64,000 nucleotides of DNA. It comes from Citricoccus sp. SGAir0253. GTDB lineage: Bacteria > Actinomycetota > Actinomycetes > Actinomycetales > Micrococcaceae. The notes under the pieces are model-generated. The model made no database searches. It was not told the origin of the DNA and worked only from the letters and a program-made list of their open reading frames with translations. Each line of letters opens with the position of its first letter. Within the stretch, counting starts at the first letter, position 1. The stretch lies in NCBI RefSeq assembly GCF_005877055.1, contig NZ_CP039424.1, positions 2,790,001 to 2,854,000 on the forward strand. The letters are read 5' to 3'. The translations under genes were made by a program, and so were the position numbers. Below are positions 24,097 through 33,101 of this stretch, piece after piece.

Positions 24097-24930
24097 TCAG
24101 TCGTCCTCGTCCCTCTCGCGCTGCAGGATCCGCAGGAACTGCAGCGCCTCGTCCTCCGTGAGCACGGTGTGGGCCGAGAGCTCCAGGGCGGCCTCCTCCA
24201 CGCGGCCGTCCCGCACCATCGCGGTGAGCTGGTCGCGCAGGAACGGCGGCAGGTCCGAGCTCGAGACGCGCACGGTGGTCTCGTCCCGGACGACCTCGAG
24301 TTCGAACGGCCGGTCCGCGGGCAGGTCCTCGGTCAGCCAGTCCTGCGGCACGACGAGCGAGGTGGCCTCGGGCTCTGCCGGCGCCGGTGGCCCGGGCCGG
24401 TCGCCACGCTCCCGGGGCGCCGACGGTCCGGTCCCCTCCTCGGCGGACGACGCCTGCGGCGCCTGCTCCTGCTCCTCGTGACCCTGCTCCCCGGTGCCCT
24501 GCTCGCCGGGACCCTGCTGACCGGCGCCCTGCGGACCGGCGCCCTCGGCGTGCGCGGTCTCGTTGGCAGGGGCCTGCGGGGCGGCCGGGGCCGTCCACAC
24601 CTGCGGGAAGGTGGCCAGGGACTGCACGTCCAGCATGGCCTCGAAGGTCCCGCGTCCGGTGGAGCGGCGGTAGGCCAGCACGGCGTCCCCGGTGCGCCCG
24701 GCGGCGATGAGCCGGTAGACCTCGCGGTGCGTCTCCTGGTCCAGGCGGCCGGAGGCGGCGCGGGCGCTCTCCGAGCTCACCCGGGCCGCCAGCGAGCTGC
24801 GGCCGCCCCGGCGCTCCGCACGAGGGCCGGGCGTCCCGGCGGCGGACGAGCGGCGAGACAGCAGCCAGGCGCCCCCGGCGACGGCGGCACCGATGACCAC
24901 GATGATCAGCACCGGGACGAGATACTCCAT
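24097..24930 (-). CDS. Membrane-anchored protein of unknown function
   Basis: 277 aa. One N-terminal transmembrane helix (MEYLVPVLIIVVIGAAVAGGAWLL), a basic stretch, a helical segment (about 55-90; HREVYRLIAAGRTGDAVLAYRRS), a low-complexity Gly/Gln/Glu/Pro region (about 120-170, with repeats of GxGxQG), and a C-terminal acidic helical domain (about 185-277) containing VRVSSSDLPPFLRDQLTAMVRDG. Not recognised. It lies 23 bp behind the degenerate ABC gene, but a TAGACT hexamer 6 nt before its ATG suggests its own leaderless promoter. Confidence 0.7.
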   Translation of the reverse strand: MEYLVPVLIIVVIGAAVAGGAWLLSRRSSAAGTPGPRAERRGGRSSLAARVSSESARAASGRLDQETHREVYRLIAAGRTGDAVLAYRRSTGRGTFEAMLDVQSLATFPQVWTAPAAPQAPANETAHAEGAGPQGAGQQGPGEQGTGEQGHEEQEQAPQASSAEEGTGPSAPRERGDRPGPPAPAEPEATSLVVPQDWLTEDLPADRPFELEVVRDETTVRVSSSDLPPFLRDQLTAMVRDGRVEEAALELSAHTVLTEDEALQFLRILQRERDEDD

Positions 24931-24936
24931 GGCCCC

Positions 24937-24942
24937 AGTCTA
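24937..24942 (-). promoter_or_regulatory. -10 element of a leaderless promoter
   Basis: TAGACT on the minus strand, 6 nt before ATG 24930; no Shine-Dalgarno in the spacer GGGGCC. Confidence 0.5.
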
Positions 24943-24953
24943 GGTGGCACGGT

Positions 24954-26747
24954 TCAGGGCCCGTCGATGGTCCAGGACCGGTGTCCCGGCGCGATCCGGC
25001 CCGGGTCGTGGGAGGTGACCAGCACGACGCCGGGGTAGTCCGCCAGCTCGCGGCGCAGCAGCCGCACGCCCTCATCGTCCAGCTCCGCGTCGAGGCCATC
25101 CAGGACCAGCACCGGGGGGTCACCCAGCAGGGCGCGGCCCAGTTTCAGCCGGGCCGCCTGCGGACCGGTCAGCGGACGGCCGCCGTCCCGCAGCCGGGTC
25201 TGCGTCCCCCGCGGGAGCGCCTCGAGGACCGAGCCCAGGCCGACGCGGCCCAGCGCGCGGCGGCACTCGTCCTCGGTCGCCCGGGGATCCCGGTAGGTGA
25301 CGGCCCGCTCGATCGTCCCCCGCTCGAGCGGGACCCGCGCGGAGGCGTGGCCCAGCAGGCCCCGGCGTTCGCGGGCCGGGGCCCGGGTGTAGTCGTACCC
25401 GTCCACCACCATCCGCAGCGCCTGGGCACCAGGTTGTGCGGGGTCGTTGCGCCCGGCGAGCACGGCGTCCAGGACCGCTGCCGCGCGGGCCGGGTCCCGC
25501 GCGTCGAGCACCACCCGCTCCCCGGCCCGGGCGAGCAGGGCGGGGACGGGCCGCCCGCCGACCACGAGCCCCTCGATCCACACCCCGTTCCGGCCGGTGA
25601 CGGAGCGGTCGCGCGGCACGCGCGCCCAGTCCCGTTCCAGCTCCCGCTCGGCCCGCAGCAATTCCTCGCCGCGCGCCAGCAGCGGCGCCTGGATCCGCCG
25701 GGCCGCCCGGTAGTTCTGCCGGTACTCCACCACGCGCCCCAGGTCGCCCAGCGGGGTGGTGAGCACGCCCACGAGCATCATGGCCGAGGCCACCGCCGCG
25801 GCGTCCACCACCGCGAGCGAGCCGAGCACCACCACGGTCCCCGTTGACAGCGAGGCCGCCGTGAGCGCCGCGGCGCGCACCAGCCCGGTGACGCGGGAGC
25901 GCCCGACGGCGGCGCCCACCACCCGGCGCGAGTCCCGGTCCAGCGCGTTGAGTTCCCGGCGCACCCCGCCGGCGGCCCGGATCCCCTCCCGGGCCCGGAC
26001 GGCGTCGGCGATCCGGCCGGACATCCGGCCCCGGTGGCGGCGCAGGGTGCGGGCGCGCCGCAGGGCCGCTCGGGCCAGCGGCGGCACCGCCAGGCCGAAC
26101 AGCACCACGGGCAGCCCCACGGCGAGCCCGATCCGCCAGTCCGAGAGCCCGAGCACCACGACCACGAGGACCACGAACGGCAGGGACGTCAGCAGCGCCA
26201 CCAGTCCCCGGGCCACCCAGGTGCGCACGGCCGTGAGGTCGTTCGAGGCCCGGGTGATCGTCACGCCCAGCGAGGGACCCGCGTCCTCGGCCAGGGCCGC
26301 GCCGATGAGCCGGCGGCGCAGCCCGTGCACGTAGTCCTGGCCCAGGTCCTCGGCCACGACCCGCTCGGCCCAGCGGGCACCGAACAGGGTGAGCACCGCG
26401 ACGGCGAGCACCGCCACCTGCGGCAAGGGCACGTGGACGGCGGCCGCGGCGCGCGCGGCCGGGTCCAGCGGCGTGCCGTCCGGCGCCCGGCCGGTGGCCA
26501 GCGCCGCGTTGTACTGCGCCGGCGCGCCGAGCAGCGCCTCCACCGAGAACGCCATCGCGAGGGCCATGACCGCCTGGAGGACCCCCAGCAGGACGAGGAG
26601 CACCAGCAGGAGGCGGCGGCGGCCCGCCCACACGGGGGGCATCCGCTCGGTCGCGGGGCCGTCGCCGTCCTCCGCGCCGACCGCTCGGCCGCCGACCTCG
26701 CCGGCACCCCGGGGCGGGGCCGGCGTCGGGAGTGCTCGCGTCTCCAT
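24954..26747 (-). CDS. ABC exporter-like protein with degenerate ATPase domain
   Basis: 597-aa protein with exporter architecture: an ABC type-1 membrane domain (about 40-320, five or six hydrophobic segments such as RRLLLVLLVLLGVLQAVMAL, FVVLVVVVLGLSDW, LAVGLPVVLFGLAVPPLA) and a C-terminal region shaped like an ABC ATPase. Catalytic motifs are lost: where Walker A should be, about residue 410, the sequence is RAGERVVLDARDPARAA with no GKS/T; the signature is LTGPQ instead of LSGGQ; Walker B is VLVLDGLDAELDD, with Gly instead of the catalytic Glu. The H-loop survives as VTSHDPG. The frame is intact, so it is probably expressed but cannot hydrolyse ATP normally; it may be half of a heterodimer or a regulatory paralogue. 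Starts 5 bp after the DUF1611 gene. Confidence 0.78.
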   Translation of the reverse strand: METRALPTPAPPRGAGEVGGRAVGAEDGDGPATERMPPVWAGRRRLLLVLLVLLGVLQAVMALAMAFSVEALLGAPAQYNAALATGRAPDGTPLDPAARAAAAVHVPLPQVAVLAVAVLTLFGARWAERVVAEDLGQDYVHGLRRRLIGAALAEDAGPSLGVTITRASNDLTAVRTWVARGLVALLTSLPFVVLVVVVLGLSDWRIGLAVGLPVVLFGLAVPPLARAALRRARTLRRHRGRMSGRIADAVRAREGIRAAGGVRRELNALDRDSRRVVGAAVGRSRVTGLVRAAALTAASLSTGTVVVLGSLAVVDAAAVASAMMLVGVLTTPLGDLGRVVEYRQNYRAARRIQAPLLARGEELLRAERELERDWARVPRDRSVTGRNGVWIEGLVVGGRPVPALLARAGERVVLDARDPARAAAVLDAVLAGRNDPAQPGAQALRMVVDGYDYTRAPARERRGLLGHASARVPLERGTIERAVTYRDPRATEDECRRALGRVGLGSVLEALPRGTQTRLRDGGRPLTGPQAARLKLGRALLGDPPVLVLDGLDAELDDEGVRLLRRELADYPGVVLVTSHDPGRIAPGHRSWTIDGP

Positions 26748-26752
26748 GCGCC

Positions 26753-27961
26753 TCAGCGCCGCGGGAGCAGGGCGGTGGCCAGGGCCGGGTCGGTGAGCCC
26801 GTACGTGTCCAGGACCGGCACGCCCAGCACGGCCCGGGCCTCCTCGGTGGCCAGCGGCGAGGAGGTGAGGACGCCGGAGACGGCGGCCACGTCCAGTCCG
26901 GCGGCCTGCAGCTCGCGCACGCCGGCCACGGCGCCGAGGGCGTCGCCGGCGGCGAAGACCACGCGGTCCACGACCTCCTGGAAGAGGGGGTCGCGCAGCA
27001 GCCGGGCCGTCTCGCCCTGGTACACGCCGTCGGCGATCTCGACGACCACCACGTCCGTGCCCGGCCCGGAGAGCGCCTCGACGATGTCCACCGTCAGGGA
27101 GCGCACCCGCTCGTAGTCGAGTCGGAAGGTGGTGGGGTAGCCGAAGTCCGTGAAGTCCAGGACGGTGGCCGCGCCGGCGTCGCGGTAGAGCATCGGGTCG
27201 TTGCCGGCACCCGTTCCCGTGGACTTGCCCGCCGAGACGCTCAGGCCCGCCGCCGTCAACCCGTTGACCAGCGTGGCCATGGCGGTGGACTTGCCCGAGT
27301 TCATGGACGTGCCCAGCACGCCGATCACGGCCGGCCGACGAGCGGGCGCCCCGTTCGTCGGGTCGCCGGGGGCCTCCTGGGCTGCGGCGCCGGACACGGC
27401 CTGGGCCGTTGCGGCGGTCGCGGTCGTGCCGGTCGCCCGGGCGGCGGCGGGCACGGGGCGCGGGCGGTGCGGCGCGAACCGGGAGAGGTTGACGACGCCC
27501 TCCGCGTCCGCGAGCAGCCCCAGGGGCTCGATGCGGGTGGGGTCGTCCACGCGCACGTGCTGCCGGGTGACCACCCCGGCGACGCCCCCGGCCGCGACGA
27601 GGTGACAGGGCTCGAGGGTGTCGGGGACGTGGGCGAGGAACTGGTCGGCCGCATAGCGGTGGCCGTAGGCCAGCATGACGAGCGCCCCGGGGAACAGGAT
27701 CGCCTTGCGCGACTCGGGGGTCTCCACGCGCTTGTGGTTGAGGATCTCGGTCACCCGGGCGACCACCACGTCCCCGGCCCGGGGGGTGACGGTCGGCCCG
27801 GCGGCCAGGTGGAAGGCGGCGGGGTCGGCCGCCACGGCGCGGTCGACGAAGCGCGTGGTGTAGGAGCCCTGGACGCGGGTGGGCAGCTCGATCCGCTGGT
27901 AGGTGGCCCCGGCCGTCTCCACGAGCGGCAGGGTGGCGGGGTGGGTCATCTCGATGGTCAT
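26753..27961 (-). CDS. DUF1611-like P-loop NTPase
   Basis: 402-aa cytosolic protein. The first half (about 1-170) holds a DUF1611 N-terminal-like domain (VVARVTEILNHKRVETPESRKA, LFPGALVMLAYGHRYAADQF); an Ala/Thr-rich linker follows; the second half is a P-loop domain with GVLGTSMNSGKSTAM (Walker A about 211-224), KSTGTGAGND, FTDFGYPTT and VVVVEIADGVYQGET (Walker B-like). Family members often accompany amino-acid epimerase genes; none is here. I chose ATG 27961, with GAGAGG 8 nt upstream; an in-frame ATG at 28021 would add 20 unconserved residues. First gene of an operon with the degenerate ABC protein, 5 bp apart. Confidence 0.75.
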   Translation of the reverse strand: MTIEMTHPATLPLVETAGATYQRIELPTRVQGSYTTRFVDRAVAADPAAFHLAAGPTVTPRAGDVVVARVTEILNHKRVETPESRKAILFPGALVMLAYGHRYAADQFLAHVPDTLEPCHLVAAGGVAGVVTRQHVRVDDPTRIEPLGLLADAEGVVNLSRFAPHRPRPVPAAARATGTTATAATAQAVSGAAAQEAPGDPTNGAPARRPAVIGVLGTSMNSGKSTAMATLVNGLTAAGLSVSAGKSTGTGAGNDPMLYRDAGAATVLDFTDFGYPTTFRLDYERVRSLTVDIVEALSGPGTDVVVVEIADGVYQGETARLLRDPLFQEVVDRVVFAAGDALGAVAGVRELQAAGLDVAAVSGVLTSSPLATEEARAVLGVPVLDTYGLTDPALATALLPRR

Positions 27962-28056
27962 GTCAGGGCCTCTCATGGTCTTCCGTCCCGTCCGGGGTGT
28001 TCCCTCGGCGTCGGGATCCATGCAAGCCGCCGGCCATGAACCGAGGATGAAGGACT

Positions 28057-28074
28057 GATGAGAACGCTCTCATC
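28057..28074. promoter_or_regulatory. LacI-family-type operator upstream of the DUF1611 operon
   Basis: Perfect 7-4-7 palindrome GATGAGAACGCTCTCATC. Its core TGAGAACGCTCTCA (28059-28072) fits the LacI-family pattern with central CG (AnCGnT), close to actinobacterial sugar-repressor sites such as the CebR box. It lies 96 bp before the DUF1611 start and no LacI gene is in the window. Confidence 0.6.
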
Positions 28075-28157
28075 TTCGCGGCCGCCGGCCTCGGGAGCGG
28101 TCCCGGCCGGGGTGCCGGCAGGGTGCCGGCGGGGTGCCGGCCGGGGCCGGCGGGACC

Positions 28158-29369
28158 TCAGCGCACCGGGTCGCGGCGCAGCAGCAGGCTCGCCACCGCC
28201 AGCGCCGCCAGGGCGAGCCCGACCGTCATGAGCACCGTCCCGGGCCAGCCGAGGGTGGTGAGGAACACCCCGCCCAGCCAGCCGAACACGCTCGATCCGG
28301 CGTAGTAGCCCAGGTTGTACAGGGATGCGGACTGGGCCCGGCCCGCCGTCGCCGCCGCGCCCGCCCAGCCGGAGGCCACGGCGTGCGCGGCGAAGAAGGC
28401 GCCCGTGAACAGCACGGTGGCCGGCAGCACCGCCCACAGGGTGGGCAGCAGGGTCAGCAGGACGCCGGCGACCATGAGGACCGTGGCGGCGCGCAACACG
28501 GCCGGACGGCCGTACCGGGCGGCCAGCCGGCCCGCGAGGGGCGAGGTCCACGTCCCGGCGAGGTAGGCGAGGAAGACGAGCGAGACCACCGCCACGGGGA
28601 GCCCGAAGGGCTCCTCGGCCAGGTGGTAGCCGAGGTAGTTGTACATCGCCACGAAGCCGCCCATCAGCAGCATGCCCTGGGCGTACGTGGCCAGCAGGGC
28701 GGGCGAGCGCAGGTTGCCCGTCAGCGCGGCGATGGCCTGGCGGAACGAGGCGCGGTGGGGCGTGAAGCGCCGCGCCGCCGGGGCCAGCACCAGGAAGCCC
28801 ACGGCGCACGCGACGGCGAGCACCGTGACGGCGAGCATCCCCAGCCGCCAGTGGAGCAGGTCCCCCACGGGGGCGGCCACGATCCGCCCGGTGAGCCCGC
28901 CGACCGTCGTCCCGGAGATGTACACCCCGGCCGCGACCGCCGCCGAGGCCCGGTGCACCTCCTCGTTGAGGTAGGCGATGGCCAGGGCCGGGACGCCCCC
29001 GAGCGCGGCCCCCTCGAGGAGGCGCAGGACGAGGACCGCCTCGAGGGCGGGCACGGCCACGGCCGCCGCGGAGAAGGCGCAGGCGCCGATGATGGCCCAG
29101 CCCATGGCGCGCTGCCGCCCGAACCGGTCCCCCGCGTACGACCACGGGATGACGCCGAGCGCCAGGCCCAGCGTCGCCAGGGACACCGTCAGCGCGGCGT
29201 CCTGGGCCGACACCCCCAGGTCAGCGCTGATGAGGGGCAACATGCCCTGGGGGGAGTAGAGCTGGGCGAACGTGGCGACGCCGGCCAGGAACAGGGCCAG
29301 CTGCAGGCGGCGGTACCCGCCGGTGCCCGGCACGTGGCCGGCCCACGTGACACCTCCCCCTGCGTTCAC
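28158..29369 (-). CDS. MFS transporter, probable efflux permease
   Basis: About 403-aa, 12-segment major facilitator. The first segment LQLALFLAGVATFAQLYSPQGMLPLISADLGVS and the motif-A-like loop WSYAGDRFGRQRAMG between TM2 and TM3 resemble the inner-membrane transporter YnfM/AraJ-like group; a second copy (SPLAGRLAARYGRPAVL) follows TM8. Substrate unknown. Start is uncertain: GTG 29369 (GGAG close upstream) or GTG 29333 (GGGGGAGG about 10 nt upstream); the longer ATG at 29438 would run over the manB promoter. Divergent from manB. Confidence 0.85.
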   Translation of the reverse strand: MNAGGGVTWAGHVPGTGGYRRLQLALFLAGVATFAQLYSPQGMLPLISADLGVSAQDAALTVSLATLGLALGVIPWSYAGDRFGRQRAMGWAIIGACAFSAAAVAVPALEAVLVLRLLEGAALGGVPALAIAYLNEEVHRASAAVAAGVYISGTTVGGLTGRIVAAPVGDLLHWRLGMLAVTVLAVACAVGFLVLAPAARRFTPHRASFRQAIAALTGNLRSPALLATYAQGMLLMGGFVAMYNYLGYHLAEEPFGLPVAVVSLVFLAYLAGTWTSPLAGRLAARYGRPAVLRAATVLMVAGVLLTLLPTLWAVLPATVLFTGAFFAAHAVASGWAGAAATAGRAQSASLYNLGYYAGSSVFGWLGGVFLTTLGWPGTVLMTVGLALAALAVASLLLRRDPVR

Positions 29370-29389
29370 GGCTCCGACTCTAGCCCGCC

Positions 29390-29395
29390 TAGGAT
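29390..29395 (+). promoter_or_regulatory. -10 element of a leaderless phosphomannomutase promoter
   Basis: TAGGAT, 8 nt before GTG 29404; the spacer GGCGTCCT has no Shine-Dalgarno. Confidence 0.5.
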
Positions 29396-29403
29396 GGCGT
29401 CCT

Positions 29404-30843
29404 GTGAAGACTTCAGTGGATCTCAGCCAGTCCTTCAAGGCCTACGACGTCCGGGGCATCGTCGGGCAGACGATCACCGAGGACTCGGTGCGGGCGGTCG
29501 GCGCCGCGTTCGTGGACGTCCTGGGCCTCGGCGGGCAGCGCGTGCTCGTCGGCGGGGACATGCGCCCGTCCTCCCCGGCCTTCGCCCGCGCCTTCGCCGA
29601 GGGCGCCACGGCGCGCGGGGCCGACGTCGTGATGCTGGGGCTGGTCTCCACGGACATGCTCTACTACGCGTGCGGCGTGGAGGACGCGGCCGGCGTCGTC
29701 TTCACCGCCTCCCACAACCCCGCCGAGTACAACGGCATGAAGATGGCCCGGGCCGGCGCGGTGCCGGTGTCCTCGGACACCGGGCTCTACGAGATCCGGG
29801 ACGTGGCCCAGCGCTACCTCGACGGCGGCGCGGTGCCGGCCGCGGAGCGCACCGGCTCCGTGACCGAGCAGGACCTGCTCTCCGGCTACGCCTCCTACCT
29901 GCGCTCCCTCGTGGACCTGTCCGGGATCCGCCCGCTGAAGGTCGTCGTGGACGCCGGGAACGGCATGGCCGGCAAGACCACCCCGGCCGTGCTGGGGGAC
30001 GCCGTCCTGGAGGCCCTGCCGCTGGAGATCGTGCCCCTGTACTTCGAGCTCGACGGCACGTTCCCGAACCACCCGGCCAATCCCCTGGAGCCGGAGAACC
30101 TGCGGGACCTGCAGCGCGCGGTCACCGAGCACGGCGCGGACCTCGGGCTGGCCTTCGACGGCGACGCCGACCGCTGCTTCGTCATCGACGAGAACGGCGA
30201 CCCGGTCTCCCCCTCGGCCGTGACCGGCCTGGTGGCCCGCCGCGAGATCGCCCGCGCCAAGGCCGGCGACACCGTCAACGGCACGGTGCACGCCCCCGAG
30301 GCCGAGCCCGTGGTCATCCACAACCTCATCACCTCGCGGGCCGTGCCGGAGCTGGTGGCGGCCGAGGGCGGCCGGGCCGTGAAGACGCGCGTGGGCCACT
30401 CGTTCATCAAGGCCGTGATGGCCCAGGAGAAGGCCGTCTTCGGCGGGGAGCACTCCGCCCACTACTACTTCCGGGACTTCTTCAACGCGGACACCGGCAT
30501 GCTCGCGGCCATGCACGTGCTCGCCGCCCTCGGCGCCCAGGACCAGCCGTTGTCCCGGCTCGCCGCCGAGTACGACCCGTACGTGGCCTCGGGCGAGATC
30601 AACTCCCAGGTGGAGGACAAGGACGCGGCCGTGGCGGCGGTCCTGGAGGGCTTCGCCGCCGAGGACACGGTGGTGGAGCGCATGGACGGTACCACCGTCT
30701 CCGCGGCGGACGGGTCCTGGTGGTTCAACCTGCGCCCGTCCAACACGGAGCCCTTCCTGCGCTACAACGGCGAGGCCGCGGACGCGGCGACCATGGAGCG
30801 CATCCGGGACGCCGTGCTGGCGATCGTCCGCCGGGACGCCTGA
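29404..30843 (+). CDS. manB: Phosphomannomutase/phosphoglucomutase
   Basis: 479-aa alpha-D-phosphohexomutase interconverting mannose-6-P and mannose-1-P (and/or glucose phosphates), feeding GDP-mannose for glycans and lipoglycans. Begins with FKAYDVRGIVG; the phosphoserine loop is VVFTASHNPAEYNGMK (Ser about 104), the metal loop AFDGDADRCFV, sugar-recognition GEHSAHYYFRDF and the C-terminal phosphate-binding RPSNTEPFLRYN. Length and all four motifs are normal. GTG 29404 was chosen because longer in-frame starts overlap the divergent MFS gene and the TAGGAT element. Confidence 0.93.
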   Translation: MKTSVDLSQSFKAYDVRGIVGQTITEDSVRAVGAAFVDVLGLGGQRVLVGGDMRPSSPAFARAFAEGATARGADVVMLGLVSTDMLYYACGVEDAAGVVFTASHNPAEYNGMKMARAGAVPVSSDTGLYEIRDVAQRYLDGGAVPAAERTGSVTEQDLLSGYASYLRSLVDLSGIRPLKVVVDAGNGMAGKTTPAVLGDAVLEALPLEIVPLYFELDGTFPNHPANPLEPENLRDLQRAVTEHGADLGLAFDGDADRCFVIDENGDPVSPSAVTGLVARREIARAKAGDTVNGTVHAPEAEPVVIHNLITSRAVPELVAAEGGRAVKTRVGHSFIKAVMAQEKAVFGGEHSAHYYFRDFFNADTGMLAAMHVLAALGAQDQPLSRLAAEYDPYVASGEINSQVEDKDAAVAAVLEGFAAEDTVVERMDGTTVSAADGSWWFNLRPSNTEPFLRYNGEAADAATMERIRDAVLAIVRRDA

Positions 30844-30872
30844 GCGAGGGCGCCCGGGCCGGCCGGCCCGCC

Positions 30873-33089
30873 TCAGCCCGCGAGGGCCAGCACCAGCGGC
30901 AGCACGCCCTGGGCGCCGGCCTCCCGCAGCACCCGGCCGGCCTCCGTCAGCGTCCAGCGGCTGTCCGCCCGGTCGTCCACGAGCAGCACCGGCCCGTGGT
31001 GGCCGGCGGCGGCCGCCGCGGCCAGCTGCTCCCGCATCGGACCCGGCACGGCGTACAGCTGCCACACGGAGGCCAGGCGGAACGCGCTGTTGCCGCCGGA
31101 CTCGGTGCGCGGCCGGTCGTCGGCGAACTCGAGCGGCCCCAGGTAGGGCAGGCGGCCGATCCGGGCGATGCCCTCCGCGAAGGAGGACACGAGCTGGTGC
31201 CGTGACCGCGAGGGGACGGAGACCACGGCGATGGGCCGCTGCCCCCACTCCCACGCGGAGAGGACCTTGACCGCCGCCTGGAGCAGGTCCGGCTCGATCG
31301 GGGCGTCGTGCGAGCCCTCGTGCCCGGCGGAGAAGAGGGTCCGCAGCCGGCCGCCCCAGCCGAGGTCCGTCAGGCGGGCAACGGCCCGGCCCTCCTCCAC
31401 TTGGAGCTCCTCGGGGATCCTCCCCTTCAGCGGGACGCCGAGCCGGTCCATGCCGCTGGGCCACGTCCGGCGCGGCTCGATGGCCACCCCCACCCGGCCC
31501 AGGGCGCGGGCCGCGCTGTCCCGGGCGTCCTGGGCCACCCCGGTGGGATACCACGGGCCCGCGCAGTTGTCGCACCGGCCGCACGGGGCGGCGTCCGGGT
31601 CGTCGAGCACGTGGGACAGGAACTCCATGCGGCAGGAGGTGGAGTTCTCGTAGTCCAGCATGAGCTTCTCCTCGGCCACGCGGGCCTGGGCCACCCGGCC
31701 GTAGCGCTCCCCGTCGTACGTCCACGGCTCGGCGGTGCGCTGCCAGCCGCCCTGCGTGCGCTCCACGGCGCCGTCCACGGCCAGCACCTTCAGGAGCAGC
31801 TCCAGCGGGGTCCGCTTGAGGTCCACCCGCGTCTCGAGCGCGGGCACGGACAGGGGCCGCCCGGCCGCCTCGAGCTCGGTCAGCACGGCGCGCGCCCGGT
31901 GCTCGTCCGGCATCGACGTGGTGGCGAAGTACCGCCAGATGTCCCGGTCCTCCGTCCCGGGCAGCAGCAGCACGTCCGCGTGCTCCGTGGCGCGCCCGGC
32001 GCGGCCGACCTGCTGGTAGTAGGCGACCGGCGAGCTGGGCGCCCCGAGGTGGATGACGAAGCCGAGGTCCGGCTTGTCGAAGCCCATGCCGAGCGCCGAG
32101 GTGGCCACGAGCGCCTTGACCCGGTTGTCCTTGAGGGCCTGCTCCAGCTCGGCCCGCTGCTCGGGGTCCGTGCGCCCGGTGTAGGACGCCACCTCGTGGC
32201 CGGCCTCCCGCAGCGCCCGGGCGGTGTCCTCGGCGGCGGACACGGTCAGGGCGTAGACGATCCCGGAGCCGGGGAAGGAGCCCAGGTGGGTCAGCAGCCA
32301 GGCCAGCCGGCTCCCCGGGCTGGGCATGCGCAGCACGCCCAGGCGCAGGGAGGTCCGGGCCAGGGGGCCGCGCAGCACGAAGACCTCCTCCGTGCCGGCC
32401 ACCCCGAGCTGCTCGGCGACGTCCTGCACCACCCGCGCGTTGGCCGTGGCCGTGGTGGCCAGGACCGGCACGCGCCGGTCCCCGGCCCCGGGCAGCCGGG
32501 CGATGAGGTCCCGGATCCGCCGGTAGTCCGGCCGGAAGTCATGCCCCCAGTCCGAGATGCAGTGCGCCTCGTCCACCACGAGCATGCCGGTGCGGCGGAT
32601 GAGGTCCGGCAGCTGGACGTCCCGGAAGTGCGGATTGTTCAGCCGCTCCGGGGACACCAGCAGCACGTCCACGGAGTCCTCCGCCAGCCTGGCCTGGATG
32701 AGGTCCCACTCGGTGGCGTTGGCGGAGTTGATGGCCTCGGCCCGGACCCCGGCCCGGGCGGCCGCCGCCACCTGGTCCCGCATGAGGGCCAGCAGGGGCG
32801 AGACGATGAGCGTGGGTCCGGCGCCCCGGGCCCGCAGCAGCAGGGAGGCCACGAAGTACACCGCGGACTTGCCCCAGCCCGTGCGCTGGACGACGAGGGC
32901 GCGGCGGCGACGGGCGACGAGGGCCTCGATGGCCTCGAACTGCCCCTCGTGGAACCGGGCGTCCGGCCGGCCCACGAGCCGGCGCAGCACCTCCAGCGCC
33001 TCCGCGTGCAGGTCCTCCGCGTCCACCACCGTGGTCTGCACCGGCCCCGCGAGATCGCCGTTGCCGAGGCCGTCGTTGTTCTGCACCAT
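30873..33089 (-). CDS. recQ: ATP-dependent DNA helicase RecQ
   Basis: 738-aa SF2 helicase for recombination and fork repair. Motif 0 FHEGQFEAIEALV, Walker A QRTGWGKSAVYF (Gly-Trp rather than Gly-Ser before Gly-Lys-Ser), DEAHCISDWGHDFRPDYRRI with the RecQ aromatic-rich loop, LATTATAN, motif V ATSALGMGFDKPDLGFVIHLG and motif VI QVGRAGR. The RecQ-C zinc site follows (STSCRMEFLSHVLDD with CGRCDNC), then an extra C-terminal domain (about 590-738) replacing HRDC. ATG 33089 is 6 nt downstream of AATACT and has no Shine-Dalgarno. Confidence 0.92.
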   Translation of the reverse strand: MVQNNDGLGNGDLAGPVQTTVVDAEDLHAEALEVLRRLVGRPDARFHEGQFEAIEALVARRRRALVVQRTGWGKSAVYFVASLLLRARGAGPTLIVSPLLALMRDQVAAAARAGVRAEAINSANATEWDLIQARLAEDSVDVLLVSPERLNNPHFRDVQLPDLIRRTGMLVVDEAHCISDWGHDFRPDYRRIRDLIARLPGAGDRRVPVLATTATANARVVQDVAEQLGVAGTEEVFVLRGPLARTSLRLGVLRMPSPGSRLAWLLTHLGSFPGSGIVYALTVSAAEDTARALREAGHEVASYTGRTDPEQRAELEQALKDNRVKALVATSALGMGFDKPDLGFVIHLGAPSSPVAYYQQVGRAGRATEHADVLLLPGTEDRDIWRYFATTSMPDEHRARAVLTELEAAGRPLSVPALETRVDLKRTPLELLLKVLAVDGAVERTQGGWQRTAEPWTYDGERYGRVAQARVAEEKLMLDYENSTSCRMEFLSHVLDDPDAAPCGRCDNCAGPWYPTGVAQDARDSAARALGRVGVAIEPRRTWPSGMDRLGVPLKGRIPEELQVEEGRAVARLTDLGWGGRLRTLFSAGHEGSHDAPIEPDLLQAAVKVLSAWEWGQRPIAVVSVPSRSRHQLVSSFAEGIARIGRLPYLGPLEFADDRPRTESGGNSAFRLASVWQLYAVPGPMREQLAAAAAAGHHGPVLLVDDRADSRWTLTEAGRVLREAGAQGVLPLVLALAG

Positions 33090-33095
33090 GCGACC

Positions 33096-33101
33096 AGTAT
33101 T
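33096..33101 (-). promoter_or_regulatory. -10 element of a possible leaderless recQ promoter
   Basis: AATACT on the minus strand, 6 nt before ATG 33089. Diverges from the nsrR-like gene about 110 bp away. Confidence 0.4.

Noticed and set aside
24954-26747. Degenerate ABC gene as a pseudogene
   Set aside because: The frame is intact for 597 codons, the membrane segments are preserved and it is tightly spaced in an operon; loss of motifs alone does not make it a pseudogene.
29370-29438. Longer start (ATG 29438) for the MFS transporter
   Set aside because: It would overlap the manB promoter and coding start and add an Arg-rich, unconserved leader.
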